Source of the DNA: Marinithermofilum abyssi
GTDB lineage: Bacteria > Bacillota > Bacilli > Thermoactinomycetales > DSM-45169
Assembly: GCF_014641195.1 (NCBI RefSeq)
Contig: NZ_BMHQ01000006.1
Span: 1-64,000, forward strand
DNA length: 64,000 nucleotides
Reading direction: 5' to 3'
Both the position numbers and the translations under genes were made by a program. Under the pieces are notes generated by a model. The model worked only from the letters and a program-made list of their open reading frames with translations, was not told the origin of the DNA and did no database searches. Below, piece by piece: positions 52,644 to 61,340 of the stretch (position 1 is its first letter; each line of letters starts with the position of its first letter).

Positions 52644-53468
52644 GTGCCAGAACTGCCTGAAGTAGAAACCGTTCGAAGGACATTGGAGAAGCTGGTGATC
52701 GGAAAAACGGTGGATCGTGTAAGTGTTCACCTGCCACGGATTGTGAAAGAGCCGCCGGACCCGGTACTGTTCGGACAGCTGCTTGAAGGGGAGACGATCA
52801 ACGAAGTAGGGCGCCGGGGGAAATTTCTCAAAATCGGATTCAACTCCTGGGTGCTGGTTTCCCACCTTCGGATGGAAGGACGTTACCGGGTAGTCCCGCA
52901 GGAAGAACCGGTGGAGAAGCATACCCATGTGATTTTTCACTTTACGGACGGAACAGAACTCCGATATAAGGATGTGCGCCAATTCGGCACGATGCATCTC
53001 TATCCGCGCGGAGAAGAGGAACATCAGCCACCTTTGAACAAGTTGGGTCCCGAGCCCCTTTCCGAGGAGTTTACCTTGGAGCTGTTCCGACAGCGTTTAG
53101 CGGGACGGAGAACAAAAATCAAAGCTCTTTTGCTGAATCAGGAGTTTTTGGCGGGCTTGGGGAATATATATGTGGACGAGGCCCTGTATCAAGCGGGGCT
53201 TCATCCGGAACGGACGGTCTCTTCACTGTCCGATGATGAGGTGAAACGCCTCTTTAACAGTATTCGTTCCACACTAATGAAAGCCGTCGAAGCAGGAGGG
53301 TCCTCTGTTCGCTCCTATGTGGACGGGAATGGTGAAATGGGCATGTTTCAGTTGCAGATCCAAGTCTACGGGCGAAAAGGGGAACCTTGTCACCGATGCG
53401 GGGAACCTATTTCCCGGCTGGTGGTGGCGGGCCGGGGAACGCATATCTGCACCCGTTGCCAAAACTAA
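52644..53468 (+). CDS. mutM: Formamidopyrimidine-DNA glycosylase (Fpg/MutM)
   Basis: A 274-residue base-excision repair enzyme that removes 8-oxoguanine. The mature N-terminus is PELPEVETVRR, giving the catalytic Pro and Glu, which fixes the start at GTG 52644. The helix-two-turn-helix region (LNQEFLAGLGNIYVDEALYQAGLHPERTVSSL) and the C-terminal zinc finger (CHRCG..CTRCQN, residues ~248-272) are complete. RBS GAGAAGAAG is weak. It is 17 bp after polA, as in Bacillales. Confidence 0.97.
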   Translation: MPELPEVETVRRTLEKLVIGKTVDRVSVHLPRIVKEPPDPVLFGQLLEGETINEVGRRGKFLKIGFNSWVLVSHLRMEGRYRVVPQEEPVEKHTHVIFHFTDGTELRYKDVRQFGTMHLYPRGEEEHQPPLNKLGPEPLSEEFTLELFRQRLAGRRTKIKALLLNQEFLAGLGNIYVDEALYQAGLHPERTVSSLSDDEVKRLFNSIRSTLMKAVEAGGSSVRSYVDGNGEMGMFQLQIQVYGRKGEPCHRCGEPISRLVVAGRGTHICTRCQN

Positions 53469-53544
53469 AAAGGATCCGCACGGAAATCCCTCTTCTTCAT
53501 AGGATGTAGGTATCCATCCACCTGTCTGAAGGAGTGGGTAAAGG

Positions 53545-54210
53545 GTGTGGAGCCTGTTTTCCTTGATCTTTCTTACATTGGCTGTCAGCCTGGACAGCTT
53601 TGGAGCGGGTATCACTTACGGGTTGCGCAAAATTCGTTTGCCCCTGTTATCGGTGATCATCATTGGATGTTGTTCCGGTGCGATGATCGTGTTATCCATG
53701 TACACGGGACAATGGCTGGCTCAGTGGATAGCACCGGGCACGGCGGAAAAAGCAGGCGGCACCCTTTTGTGTCTGCTGGGGATATGGGGGTTGATTCAAG
53801 CCGGCCGGAACACCGTCTCCTCTTCTCTGCGGAAAGAAGATGCTTTAAGAGAGGAGACGGTCGCACCAGCGCGCCTGCTGTCTTTGGAAATCCGCAGACT
53901 GGGGTTGGTGATTCAAATCTTGAAGACCCCTGCGGTTGCCGATATCGACCGATCCGGTACCATCAGTCCCGGTGAAGCTGTATGGTTGGGTACGGCCTTG
54001 TCGTTAGATGCCTTTGGGGCGGGAGTGGGGGCGGCGTTGATGGGACATTCCCCATGGACCGCAGCCGGGATGATCGTATGCGCTTGCGCGGTATTTCTAA
54101 TAGCAGGCATCAAGCTGGGGTTTTGTTTTGTCAGGCGGGATCCGGCGGGTATGCTGTCTTATCTGCCGGGTTTGTTGCTGTTAATATTGGGCCTGACAAG
54201 GTTTTTTTAA
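53545..54210 (+). CDS. ytaF: Sporulation membrane protein YtaF (MntP-like fold)
   Basis: A 221-residue membrane protein with six hydrophobic helices and a repeated pattern (SLDSFGAGITYGL near residue 14 and SLDAFGAGVGAAL near 155) typical of the YtaF/MntP fold. The second half contains IADIDRSGTISPGEAVWLGTALSLD. In B. subtilis YtaF is required for sporulation (mother cell, role unknown). GTG 53545 follows GGAGTGGG. The order mutM-ytaF-coaE is that of B. subtilis. Confidence 0.9.
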   Translation: MWSLFSLIFLTLAVSLDSFGAGITYGLRKIRLPLLSVIIIGCCSGAMIVLSMYTGQWLAQWIAPGTAEKAGGTLLCLLGIWGLIQAGRNTVSSSLRKEDALREETVAPARLLSLEIRRLGLVIQILKTPAVADIDRSGTISPGEAVWLGTALSLDAFGAGVGAALMGHSPWTAAGMIVCACAVFLIAGIKLGFCFVRRDPAGMLSYLPGLLLLILGLTRFF

Positions 54211-54232
54211 CCTAAAAGGGTGTGATGAACCA

Positions 54233-54847
54233 TTGATCGCAGGTTTGACAGGAGGCATAGCAACGGGAAAAAGTACCGTCTCCCGGATGTTGCAGGAGCG
54301 GGGAGCGGCGATCGTGGATGCGGATGTGATCGCACGTCAAGTCGTGGAACCCGGTACGGAGGGGCTTCGACGGATAAAAGAACGGTTCGGTCAGGAAGTG
54401 CTTCAACCGGATGGAACGTTGGACCGGAAAGCTTTGGGAGCTATTGTATTCAGGGATCCGGCAGCACGGCGGGAGCTGAATCGTTTGCTGCATCCTCTCA
54501 TCATCGACCAAATGCAGGAAGAAACCCGGCAGGCGCAGCGGAGCAATCCCGCGCGTCCCGTTATATTGGACACGCCCCTGTTGATTGAGGAAAAATTGAC
54601 GTCACTGGTTGAAAAAGTGATCGTGGTCTACATTCCCGAAGCGTTGCAGTTGCAACGCTTGATGGCGCGAGAAGGAATGGATGAAAAGGAAGCCCGACGC
54701 TTGATCCAATCACAGATACCGATCGAGGAAAAAAAACAGTTCGCCGATGTGTTGATTGACAATTCGGGCACGCTGGCGGATACGGAAAGACAGGTGGATC
54801 AGCTATGGGAAACTCTGGTCTTGCAAAATGGATCCGACCAGCCCTAG
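54233..54847 (+). CDS. coaE: Dephospho-CoA kinase
   Basis: A 204-residue P-loop kinase for the last step of coenzyme A synthesis. P-loop GLTGGIATGKSTV near residue 4, DADVIARQVVEPGTEGL near 32, DTPLLIEEKLTSLVEKVIVVY near 108. TTG 54233 is used; no ATG is in frame nearby. It overlaps the following lytic transglycosylase gene by 43 bp in a different frame. Confidence 0.95.
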   Translation: MIAGLTGGIATGKSTVSRMLQERGAAIVDADVIARQVVEPGTEGLRRIKERFGQEVLQPDGTLDRKALGAIVFRDPAARRELNRLLHPLIIDQMQEETRQAQRSNPARPVILDTPLLIEEKLTSLVEKVIVVYIPEALQLQRLMAREGMDEKEARRLIQSQIPIEEKKQFADVLIDNSGTLADTERQVDQLWETLVLQNGSDQP

Positions 54848-55419
54848 CGGCATTGCCGTCCAAACGGAAGCTGGTCATCGCATTTGCGTTGCTGCTGGTG
54901 TTTTTGCTGGTTGCTACTCCGCTCTTTAATCGTTGGATGTATCCATTGGATTATGAGGAGCAGATCATGTACAGCTCGGATGCCACCGGAGCAGATCCCT
55001 TTTTGATAATGGCCGTTATTCGAGTGGAGAGCAAATTTGATCCCAACAAAAAATCGCGCGTGGGTGCACAGGGTCTGATGCAGCTTATGCCCCATACCGT
55101 TGAATGGGTGATCGATAGGGGCCATTTTTCACCGGCATTCCGGGATAATGTCCACGATCCGGCGATCAACATTCACATGGGCTCCTGGTACCTGGCAGGG
55201 TTGATCCGCGAGTTTCACGGCAATGAAGTGGCGGCAGTTGCCGCTTACAATGCCGGTCCCGGGAACGTGAAAAAGTGGATCCAATCCGGCCAGTGGGACG
55301 GGACCCGGGAGAATCTAAAACAGATTCCTTACGGCGAGACTCGTCACTACATTCAACGGGTATTCTTTTTCCACGAAAAATACAAGTCGTTGTATACGCA
55401 CCTAAACAAAAAGCAATAA
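54805..55419 (+). CDS. Membrane-anchored lytic transglycosylase (Slt-like)
   Basis: A 204-residue protein: a basic, then hydrophobic N-terminus (residues ~20-41) that anchors it, followed by a lysozyme-like SLT domain with the catalytic glutamate in AVIRVESKFDPNKKSRVGAQGLMQLMP (Glu75) and the motif VAAVAAYNAGPGNVKKW near 158. It should cut peptidoglycan glycan strands outside the membrane. ATG 54805 lies inside coaE, with AGGTGGA upstream; the 43-bp overlap suggests coupling of the two. Confidence 0.88.
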   Translation: MGNSGLAKWIRPALAALPSKRKLVIAFALLLVFLLVATPLFNRWMYPLDYEEQIMYSSDATGADPFLIMAVIRVESKFDPNKKSRVGAQGLMQLMPHTVEWVIDRGHFSPAFRDNVHDPAINIHMGSWYLAGLIREFHGNEVAAVAAYNAGPGNVKKWIQSGQWDGTRENLKQIPYGETRHYIQRVFFFHEKYKSLYTHLNKKQ

Positions 55420-55428
55420 CCCTGCAGG

Positions 55429-55455
55429 GGAGGCGAGATAGTCTCCCCTTTGTTC
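55429..55455 (+). terminator. Intrinsic terminator
   Basis: GGGGAG/CTCCCC with a ten-base loop followed by TTTG, directly after the transglycosylase gene. Confidence 0.65.
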
Positions 55456-55465
55456 AGGCTCCTTT

Positions 55466-55479
55466 TGTGAGCGCTTTCA
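55466..55479 (+). promoter_or_regulatory. Catabolite-responsive element (CcpA site) upstream of gapB
   Basis: TGTGAGCGCTTTCA matches the cre consensus TGWAANCGNTNWCA in 13 of 14 positions. It is about 43 bp upstream of the -35 of gapB. Confidence 0.6.
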
Positions 55480-55521
55480 TAATGGTTCACTAAACTTTTG
55501 CAGGAAATTAGCCGTTACGCA

Positions 55522-55549
55522 TTGCAATATATGACATACTGTTTATAAT
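55522..55549 (+). promoter_or_regulatory. gapB promoter with CcpN-like operator in the spacer
   Basis: TTGCAA (55522), 16-bp spacer, TATAAT (55544). The spacer contains TATGACATACT (55530-55540), which matches the CcpN motif TRTGHYATAYW in all positions and on the reverse strand also with a one-base shift. CcpN represses gapB and pckA during growth on sugar in B. subtilis. Confidence 0.7.
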
Positions 55550-55594
55550 AAAAGTGGAACTAGTATGGAACATAATGAGGGAAGGGGTATCATA

Positions 55595-56650
55595 ATGCCG
55601 GTACGCATAGCGATAAATGGATTCGGCCGGATTGGCCGTATGGTATTCCGCAAGGCACTGCAAGAGAAAGACTTGGAGATCGTGGCGATCAACGCAAGCT
55701 ATCCTGCGGAAACCCTGGCTCATCTGGTGAAATATGACACGATTCATGGAAGATTGGATGAACCGATCACACCCGCCGGCGATCAATTGATGGTGAAGGG
55801 GAAAGCGGTCCAACTGGTGTCTGAACGAAATCCGGCCCAGTTGCCTTGGAAAGAGCTGGGGATCGATATTGTGGTAGAAGCTACCGGAAAGTTTCGCGAT
55901 CGGGATGGTGCCGGTCTTCACCTGCAGGCCGGAGCGAAAAAAGTGGTAATCACAGCCCCCGGCAAACGGGAAGACGTAATGATTGTCATGGGAGTCAATG
56001 ATAGCGCTTACGTCCCGAAAGAGCACCATATTATCTCCAATGCTTCCTGCACCACCAACTGTCTGGCACCGGTGGTAAAAGTGCTCCATGAGGCTTTCGG
56101 GATCCAGCAAGGTTTGATGACCACAGTCCACTCTTATACCAATGACCAGAAAAACTTGGATAATCCTCACAAGGATTTGCGCCGTGCCCGGGCATGTGCC
56201 CAATCCATCATTCCGACCAAGACCGGTGCCGCTAGAGCCATCGGTCAAGTGTTGCCGGAGCTGAAAGGCCGGCTCAACGGTTTGGCGCTCCGGGTCCCTA
56301 CTCCCAATGTGTCCGTGGTGGACTTGGTGGCAGATGTTCAGACCGACGTCACGGTGGATAAAGTGAACGGTGTGTTGAAAGAAGCCGCCGAAGGTTCGCT
56401 GAAAGGCATCCTGGAATACTGTGAGGAACCTTTGGTTTCCTCGGACTTCAATGGCAATTCCCATTCCGCCATCGTCGATGGGCTTTCCACGATGGTGACT
56501 GGTGATCGCCAGGTGAAAGTGTTGGCCTGGTATGATAACGAATGGGGATACTCCTGTCGTGTGGTGGATCTGGTAAAACTGGTGGGATCGTCTTTTTTAG
56601 CCCCTGAAGGCCGTCCGGCGGAGGATGAAGTGGAAGCTTCCGTCGTTTAA
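55595..56650 (+). CDS. gapB: Glyceraldehyde-3-phosphate dehydrogenase, gluconeogenic (GapB)
   Basis: A 351-residue type-I dehydrogenase. GFGRIGRMVFRKAL near residue 8 is the Rossmann motif; the residues after the second strand (AINASYPAETLAHLVKYD) lack the acidic residue that favours NAD and resemble the NADP-preferring GapB. Catalytic Cys is in SNASCTTNCLAPV near 152. ATG 55595 follows GGGAAGGGG; a longer frame from 55565 lacks a site. The upstream CcpN- and CcpA-like elements fit a gluconeogenic enzyme shut off by sugars. Confidence 0.95.
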   Translation: MPVRIAINGFGRIGRMVFRKALQEKDLEIVAINASYPAETLAHLVKYDTIHGRLDEPITPAGDQLMVKGKAVQLVSERNPAQLPWKELGIDIVVEATGKFRDRDGAGLHLQAGAKKVVITAPGKREDVMIVMGVNDSAYVPKEHHIISNASCTTNCLAPVVKVLHEAFGIQQGLMTTVHSYTNDQKNLDNPHKDLRRARACAQSIIPTKTGAARAIGQVLPELKGRLNGLALRVPTPNVSVVDLVADVQTDVTVDKVNGVLKEAAEGSLKGILEYCEEPLVSSDFNGNSHSAIVDGLSTMVTGDRQVKVLAWYDNEWGYSCRVVDLVKLVGSSFLAPEGRPAEDEVEASVV

Positions 56651-56720
56651 GCGCCGGACGGTCTTCTGTGAAATTCTTTCGGGGGAAACAATCTCCCCCG
56701 CATTGGTTTGAAAACCCTCT

Positions 56721-56743
56721 GCCCCTTAAATGGGGCTTTTTTT
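56721..56743 (+). terminator. Intrinsic terminator of gapB
   Basis: GCCCC/GGGGC stem with a six-base loop followed by seven T. Confidence 0.85.
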
Positions 56744-56869
56744 GTCTGTCGATTTTACTGGTATTTCACAGAGTGGCAGGCAACCAACCACTGGTCCGCA
56801 GAATGTGGTATATTTATGACGATATCCTGAATGGACCGCCGAATTCAAATCAAAGGAAGGGGGGATTCC

Positions 56870-57352
56870 ATGCGATGTCCGTTTTGTCAGTCCATCGGCA
56901 GCAGAGTACTCGACTCTCGTCCGGCCCACGAGGGCAAGTCGATTCGGCGCAGACGCCAATGCGAAACATGTGACCGCCGCTTTACCACCTTTGAAATAGT
57001 GGAAGAAAAACCGCTGATCGTAATCAAAAAAGATGGCAGCCGGGAGGAATTCAGCAGGGACAAACTGATGCGCGGATTAATTCGTGCCTGCGAAAAACGT
57101 CCCGTTCCCATGGAGCGCTTGAAGCAGCTGGTGGATGAAGTGGAACGCAACTTGCGGGAAAACAGCGAGGCGGAAGTTCCGACGCGGGAAATCGGGGAAA
57201 TGGTGATGGAGCGGCTGGTGGAAGTGGATGAAGTGGCGTATGTTCGCTTTGCTTCGGTATACCGTCAATTTAAAGATATCAATGTATTTGTGCGGGAACT
57301 GGAAGAGCTCTTAAATCGCTCTCGGGAAAGGGTAAACCCGAATGATGTCTGA
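56870..57352 (+). CDS. nrdR: Transcriptional repressor NrdR
   Basis: A 160-residue repressor of ribonucleotide reductase genes. The N-terminal zinc ribbon has CPFCQS (Cys3, Cys6) and CETCDRRF (~31-34); the ATP cone (~50-140) has [32 protein letters not shown] 56870 follows AAGGAAGGGGG. In B. subtilis speD lies between gapB and this gene; it is absent here. Confidence 0.97.
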   Translation: MRCPFCQSIGSRVLDSRPAHEGKSIRRRRQCETCDRRFTTFEIVEEKPLIVIKKDGSREEFSRDKLMRGLIRACEKRPVPMERLKQLVDEVERNLRENSEAEVPTREIGEMVMERLVEVDEVAYVRFASVYRQFKDINVFVRELEELLNRSRERVNPNDV

Positions 57353-57460
57353 TTTCCTCCATTTCTTCAGACAGAACGAGCTAATAGGTGATTGTCCCTG
57401 CTGGCTTCTCCTGATACAATAATAAAACCCATTTTTTGAATGGTTCGGGAGGCAGCACCC

Positions 57461-58945
57461 ATGATCATGACCTGGAAAAACGGTTCCCCTCGTGACGGTT
57501 GGCGCAGCCGGAGTCGCCGTCCATTGCATGATCGGGATTCCAAGGGACTGTTCCATTTATATCAGCCTTTAATTGGCGCTGCCTCAGCAGGGTTGTACAT
57601 GACACTCTATCATCAAGCGGATCGTGCACTGTCTTCTTCTGCTGAGGTGAAAACCCATCTTTATTTGATGAATCTGTTGCACCTGCCGCTGCCCGATCTT
57701 TTGGAGGCGCGTTATCGCTTAGAGGGAGTGGGCCTTCTCCATACATATGAGATGATGGAAGACGGACGGCGGGTGTATGAGTACGAGTTGGTTCCGCCTC
57801 TTTCTCCCGGCCAGTTTTTTCAAAGCGATGTGCTGAGCATTACCTTATTAAACCGTTTGGGAAGAGACGGTTACCGGGCGCTGCGAAAAGACTTGGATAC
57901 CCGCACAGAGGCGGGAAGCCGAGAAAAAGGCAAAGAAGTGACCAAGTCGTTTCAAGAAGTATATGGATCACTCTCTCCGGTGGATATGGCATCGGTCGAT
58001 GATTTGGAGGAGGAGATCGGTACAGCTTGGCAAGAAGGGTCGTATTCTCCTGATGTAGAAGGTGAGCTGCCGGTATTTGGCCAGGAGGAAGATGACCTGT
58101 CCATGGTACGGACACGGTTGGAGCCTCTGTTGGAAAAAGGGGCTTGGACACCGGAAGTGGAAAAGCAGCTGCGCGAGATCCGGTTTTTGTACCAATTGGA
58201 TGATTGGGATCTGATTCGTGCGCTGCAAAATCCGTATGTTACGCAAAACGGACGGATTGCCGTCGAACGGTTGCGTTCGTTTGTCAAAAGCGAATACCGG
58301 ATGCGCTTCGGTCGGCCCCCGGTAGTGGTGGAGCGAAAGCGGTTGGAGAAGCCGTCTGCAGCCAAGGTACATGCGTCCAATTCAGCTGCTTCCGTGGCTG
58401 AAGGGAATGGGGCTGCGGGTGAATCAAGCAAAGAGGAGCAGCATTTTCGGATGCTGGCTCAAGTATCTCCGTTGGAACTGTTGTCCCGCTTTCAAAACGG
58501 GCGGCAAATTCCCAAGGCCGACATGGAACTGATCGAGGATCTGATCCATCAGTACGGATTGCCCCATGGTGTCATCAATGTGCTGTTGGAATACGTCCTG
58601 TATTCTTATGATTACAAGTTGCCCCGTCCTTTGGTGGAGAAGATTGCCGGTCATTGGGCACGAAAAAATGTACAGACGGTGGAACAAGCTCTGGAGATGG
58701 CACGGAAAGAGAAAGAGCTTACCCGGGGCAGGTATACTCCGGATGGTGCAGCCTACAGCAAGCGAAAAAGTCAGAGGAGAGAAAGAGAAGATCAGCTTCC
58801 GTCGGCGGTGCGCCAAGGGATGGAAGAGCAGTCCAAAGAAGAGCGAAGTAAAGACTGGGAAGTGGATCCCGTTGCGGAACAGAGGCTGCGTGCGAAGTTG
58901 CAGCGAATGAACGAGCGGTTGAATCGGAAAAAGGGGAGTTCATGA
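57461..58945 (+). CDS. dnaB: Replication initiation and membrane attachment protein DnaB
   Basis: A 494-residue Gram-positive DnaB (not the helicase), which with DnaD and DnaI loads the replicative helicase at oriC. It has the N-terminal DDBH1 winged-helix region (LYQPLIGAASAGLYMTLYHQ near residue 30), a flexible middle, and the C-terminal DDBH2 domain (ADMELIEDLIHQYGLPHGVINVLLEYVLYSYDYKLP near 350), ending with a basic tail. ATG 57461 follows CGGGAGG at eight bases. The next gene dnaI overlaps by four bases. Confidence 0.93.
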   Translation: MIMTWKNGSPRDGWRSRSRRPLHDRDSKGLFHLYQPLIGAASAGLYMTLYHQADRALSSSAEVKTHLYLMNLLHLPLPDLLEARYRLEGVGLLHTYEMMEDGRRVYEYELVPPLSPGQFFQSDVLSITLLNRLGRDGYRALRKDLDTRTEAGSREKGKEVTKSFQEVYGSLSPVDMASVDDLEEEIGTAWQEGSYSPDVEGELPVFGQEEDDLSMVRTRLEPLLEKGAWTPEVEKQLREIRFLYQLDDWDLIRALQNPYVTQNGRIAVERLRSFVKSEYRMRFGRPPVVVERKRLEKPSAAKVHASNSAASVAEGNGAAGESSKEEQHFRMLAQVSPLELLSRFQNGRQIPKADMELIEDLIHQYGLPHGVINVLLEYVLYSYDYKLPRPLVEKIAGHWARKNVQTVEQALEMARKEKELTRGRYTPDGAAYSKRKSQRREREDQLPSAVRQGMEEQSKEERSKDWEVDPVAEQRLRAKLQRMNERLNRKKGSS

Positions 58946-59874
58946 TGGAGCGGATTGAACGGGTCTTGCAACAATGGAAAGAGCGTCTACCCATTCAGGG
59001 CGACAAAGAGCAGCTATTGCAGAGAATATTCTCAGCTCCTCCTGTTCAGGCGTTTAGAAGCAAGCATCCCGACATTCCCCGTGAAGTGTATTTACATTCC
59101 TTGGTTCCTTTGCGGCAATACGTGAAAGAGCAAGCCAATTGCGGACGATGTCCCGGCTTGGAACACTGCCCCAACATGGTCCAAGGTCACCAGCCTGAAT
59201 TGGTTCCTTACAGCGGATTATTGGAATTGCGCATGCAGCCGTGTGACAAACTAAAAAGACAAGAAGAGCAAAAGCGCCGTTCCTCATTGATTCGTAGTCA
59301 TTATATTCCGAAGGACATCTTATCTGCTACATTCAACTCGCTTATTCTTAACCAGGGCCGCATCCCCGCCATCGATGCTGCTGCGGAATTTTGCGAGCAG
59401 TTCGCTGAGGGGCGCCCCCGGAAGGGATTATACTTTTATGGGGATTTCGGTGTAGGCAAGAGCCATATCGCAGGAGCAATCGCTCAGCGGCTGGTGGATC
59501 ATGGTGTCGATTCCCTCATGGTATATGTGCCGGATTTTATCCGTGAAGTGAAGGATTCCATTCGAGACGGACAGGTGCAAGAAAAGTTGGATGCCCTAAA
59601 AAAAGCAACGGTGTTAATCCTCGATGACATCGGAGCGGAAAATTTGACTCCCTGGGCACGGGACGAAGTCTTGGGAACGATTCTCCAATATCGGGTGACA
59701 CAAGGATTGCCTACCCTTTATACATCCAATCTGAATCTGGATGAGTTGGAAAAACATCTCGCCTACTCGGAAAAAGGCGGGGTCGAACGGACCAAAGCCA
59801 AGCGGATTATGGAACGGATTCGTCACCATGTACAGGTATTCCATGTGAAAGGCCCCAATCGGCGCGGGATGTAG
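58942..59874 (+). CDS. dnaI: Primosomal protein DnaI, helicase loader
   Basis: A 310-residue AAA+ ATPase. An N-terminal zinc-binding part (CGRCPGLEHCPN near residue 67, further Cys near 94) binds the helicase; the AAA+ core has Walker A GDFGVGKSH near 170 and Walker B VLILDDIGAEN near 228, with the arginine finger region at its end (KAKRIMERIRHHV). It delivers the DnaC helicase to the origin. ATG 58942 overlaps dnaB (ATGA), a coupling typical for the pair. Confidence 0.96.
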   Translation: MMERIERVLQQWKERLPIQGDKEQLLQRIFSAPPVQAFRSKHPDIPREVYLHSLVPLRQYVKEQANCGRCPGLEHCPNMVQGHQPELVPYSGLLELRMQPCDKLKRQEEQKRRSSLIRSHYIPKDILSATFNSLILNQGRIPAIDAAAEFCEQFAEGRPRKGLYFYGDFGVGKSHIAGAIAQRLVDHGVDSLMVYVPDFIREVKDSIRDGQVQEKLDALKKATVLILDDIGAENLTPWARDEVLGTILQYRVTQGLPTLYTSNLNLDELEKHLAYSEKGGVERTKAKRIMERIRHHVQVFHVKGPNRRGM

Positions 59875-59975
59875 GTTCTGAAGAAAAGTATCGCCGGTTG
59901 AAATTTTTTTGGAATAGCTGTTGCCATCCCTATACCAGCGTGCTATAATAGTCTTCGTCACCGCATAAAGCAAGT

Positions 59976-60051
<76 letters not shown>

Positions 60052-60058
60052 TTCTCGA

Positions 60059-60133
60059 GCGGAAGTGGCTCAGGGGTAGAGCACCGCCTTGCCAAGGCGG
60101 GGGTCGCGGGTTCGAATCCCGTCTTCCGCTCCA
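60059..60133 (+). tRNA. tRNA-Gly (anticodon GCC)
   Basis: Acceptor GCGGAAG/CTTCCGC, anticodon stem CCGCC/GGCGG around TTGCCAA, T arm GCGGGTTCGAATCCCGT, and encoded CCA. Confidence 0.98.
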
Positions 60134-60145
60134 TTTTTATACCTT

Positions 60146-60235
60146 GCCGGGGTGGCGGAATTGGCAGACGCACGGGACTTAAAATCCCGGGGTGGGTGAT
60201 CCACCGTGTCGGTTCGAGTCCGACCCTCGGTACCA
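60146..60235 (+). tRNA. tRNA-Leu (anticodon TAA)
   Basis: A 90-base class II tRNA: acceptor GCCGGGG/CCTCGGT with wobble pairs, anticodon loop CTTAAAA, a long variable arm (GGGTGGGTGATCCACC), T arm GGTTCGAGTCC, and encoded CCA. Confidence 0.97.
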
Positions 60236-60239
60236 GCGA

Positions 60240-60263
60240 CCTCCTGAACAGGAGGGTTTTTTT
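60240..60263 (+). terminator. First terminator of the tRNA cluster
   Basis: CCTCCT/AGGAGG with a four-base loop, followed by seven T. Confidence 0.85.
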
Positions 60264-60269
60264 ATTTTT

Positions 60270-60303
60270 AAACGTCCCCATCATTTTAGGGGACGTTTTT
60301 TTT
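60270..60303 (+). terminator. Second terminator of the tRNA cluster
   Basis: AAACGTCCCC/GGGGACGTTT with a nine-base loop, followed by five more T. Confidence 0.9.
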
Positions 60304-60425
60304 ACGATGAAATGTCCAAAGTTCCCAAGTATTTTGAACAAAAACTTAAGGGACAACTTCAGTATTTTTTGATACCATAAACACATGGAAATCTTGTGTA
60401 TCTGCGGAGAAACATGCTGATGCCG

Positions 60426-60452
60426 CCGGTGAAATCGACACCGGTATTTTTT
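60426..60452 (+). terminator. Isolated intrinsic terminator
   Basis: CCGGTG/CACCGG with a seven-base loop and a T6 tract, about 120 bp after the tRNA terminators. What transcript it ends is not clear; a short RNA from about 60310 is possible. Confidence 0.6.
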
Positions 60453-60496
60453 GTCTGAAGGACCCAAACGTATGTTGTTATTAAAGGAGGATGATT

Positions 60497-61159
60497 ATGA
60501 CGGGGAACACACATATGTCACTTGGCGTAGCTGCCGGTGCTGCCGCTGCTGCTATTACCGGCGTAGGCGCCGATCCGGAAGCGATGGCATGGACAGTGGT
60601 GGCGTCGTCGATAGGGGCCATGTTGCCGGATATTGATGAAGACGGAAGTATGCTGAACAACCTGCTGTTCAAATCCATCCAGTACCGTTCGGCTGCGCTG
60701 ACGGTTTTGGGCGGCATTATGGTATTGCTGTATTTTCTGAAGCATGTCCCCCTTTGGACTTGTCTGGCCGGGATGTATGCGATGAGTGTCGCCTTTGTGC
60801 CCCATCGCAGTATTACGCATTCATTGCTTGCTTTGGGTATTGTGACGGGGATTACCTATCTGGCTGCCCCCGATTATTCCGTGGCGATAGCAGCCGGATA
60901 TATTTCACACTTGTTGGCGGATGCGGTAACTACAGGCGGCGTGCCATTTTTCTGGCCCTGGAAAAAGCGGTGGGGGTTGAAAGACCTGGGCATCAAGGTG
61001 AGAAGCGGGGACAAAGTGGATCAGGTGACGGGAAAACTGGCCATGTACGGTGGTTCCCTGGCGATTTTGTGGATGCTGTTTCAAGGGGCGTCACCGGATG
61101 CCTTTTTGTCAGGGGCTGCAGATCAGGTGAAAAGCATAAAAGGGTTGTTTTGGGGATAA
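60497..61159 (+). CDS. YdjM-type membrane-bound metal-dependent hydrolase
   Basis: A 220-residue membrane protein of the YdjM/DUF457 family. Typical histidine/aspartate motifs are GNTHMSLG near residue 4, GAMLPDIDEDGS near 44, PHRSITHSLL near 101 and YISHLLADAVTTGGVPFFWPW near 138, set between four hydrophobic helices. Substrate unknown; some relatives are linked to the SOS response. ATG 60497 follows AAAGGAGG at six bases. Followed by a 43-residue peptide gene in the same transcript. Confidence 0.85.
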   Translation: MTGNTHMSLGVAAGAAAAAITGVGADPEAMAWTVVASSIGAMLPDIDEDGSMLNNLLFKSIQYRSAALTVLGGIMVLLYFLKHVPLWTCLAGMYAMSVAFVPHRSITHSLLALGIVTGITYLAAPDYSVAIAAGYISHLLADAVTTGGVPFFWPWKKRWGLKDLGIKVRSGDKVDQVTGKLAMYGGSLAILWMLFQGASPDAFLSGAADQVKSIKGLFWG

Positions 61160-61180
61160 CGGGAAAAAGGAGCGGATAAC

Positions 61181-61312
61181 ATGAATCTCCTAAGGTGGGC
61201 AGTGGGGATATTTTTCTTGGTAGTAGTAATGGCGTGTCAAGCCTATACAGTAGATGCTCCCGCTTTGCCGGAATCGGAAGTGACGGATGGGAAAACGTCA
61301 GTGTCAGCATAA
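61181..61312 (+). CDS. 43-residue membrane or lipoprotein peptide
   Basis: ATG 61181 to TAA 61310-61312, with AAAAAGGAG at good spacing. The peptide starts with a hydrophobic helix (MNLLRWAVGIFFLVVVMACQ) and ends with an acidic, Pro- and Ser-rich tail. The VMAC stretch resembles a lipobox, although Met at that position is not typical. It lies 21 bp after the YdjM-type gene and may be a partner. No family is known to me. Confidence 0.6.
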   Translation: MNLLRWAVGIFFLVVVMACQAYTVDAPALPESEVTDGKTSVSA

Positions 61313-61340
61313 ACGGGACTCCTGTAAATGAGTACTTATC

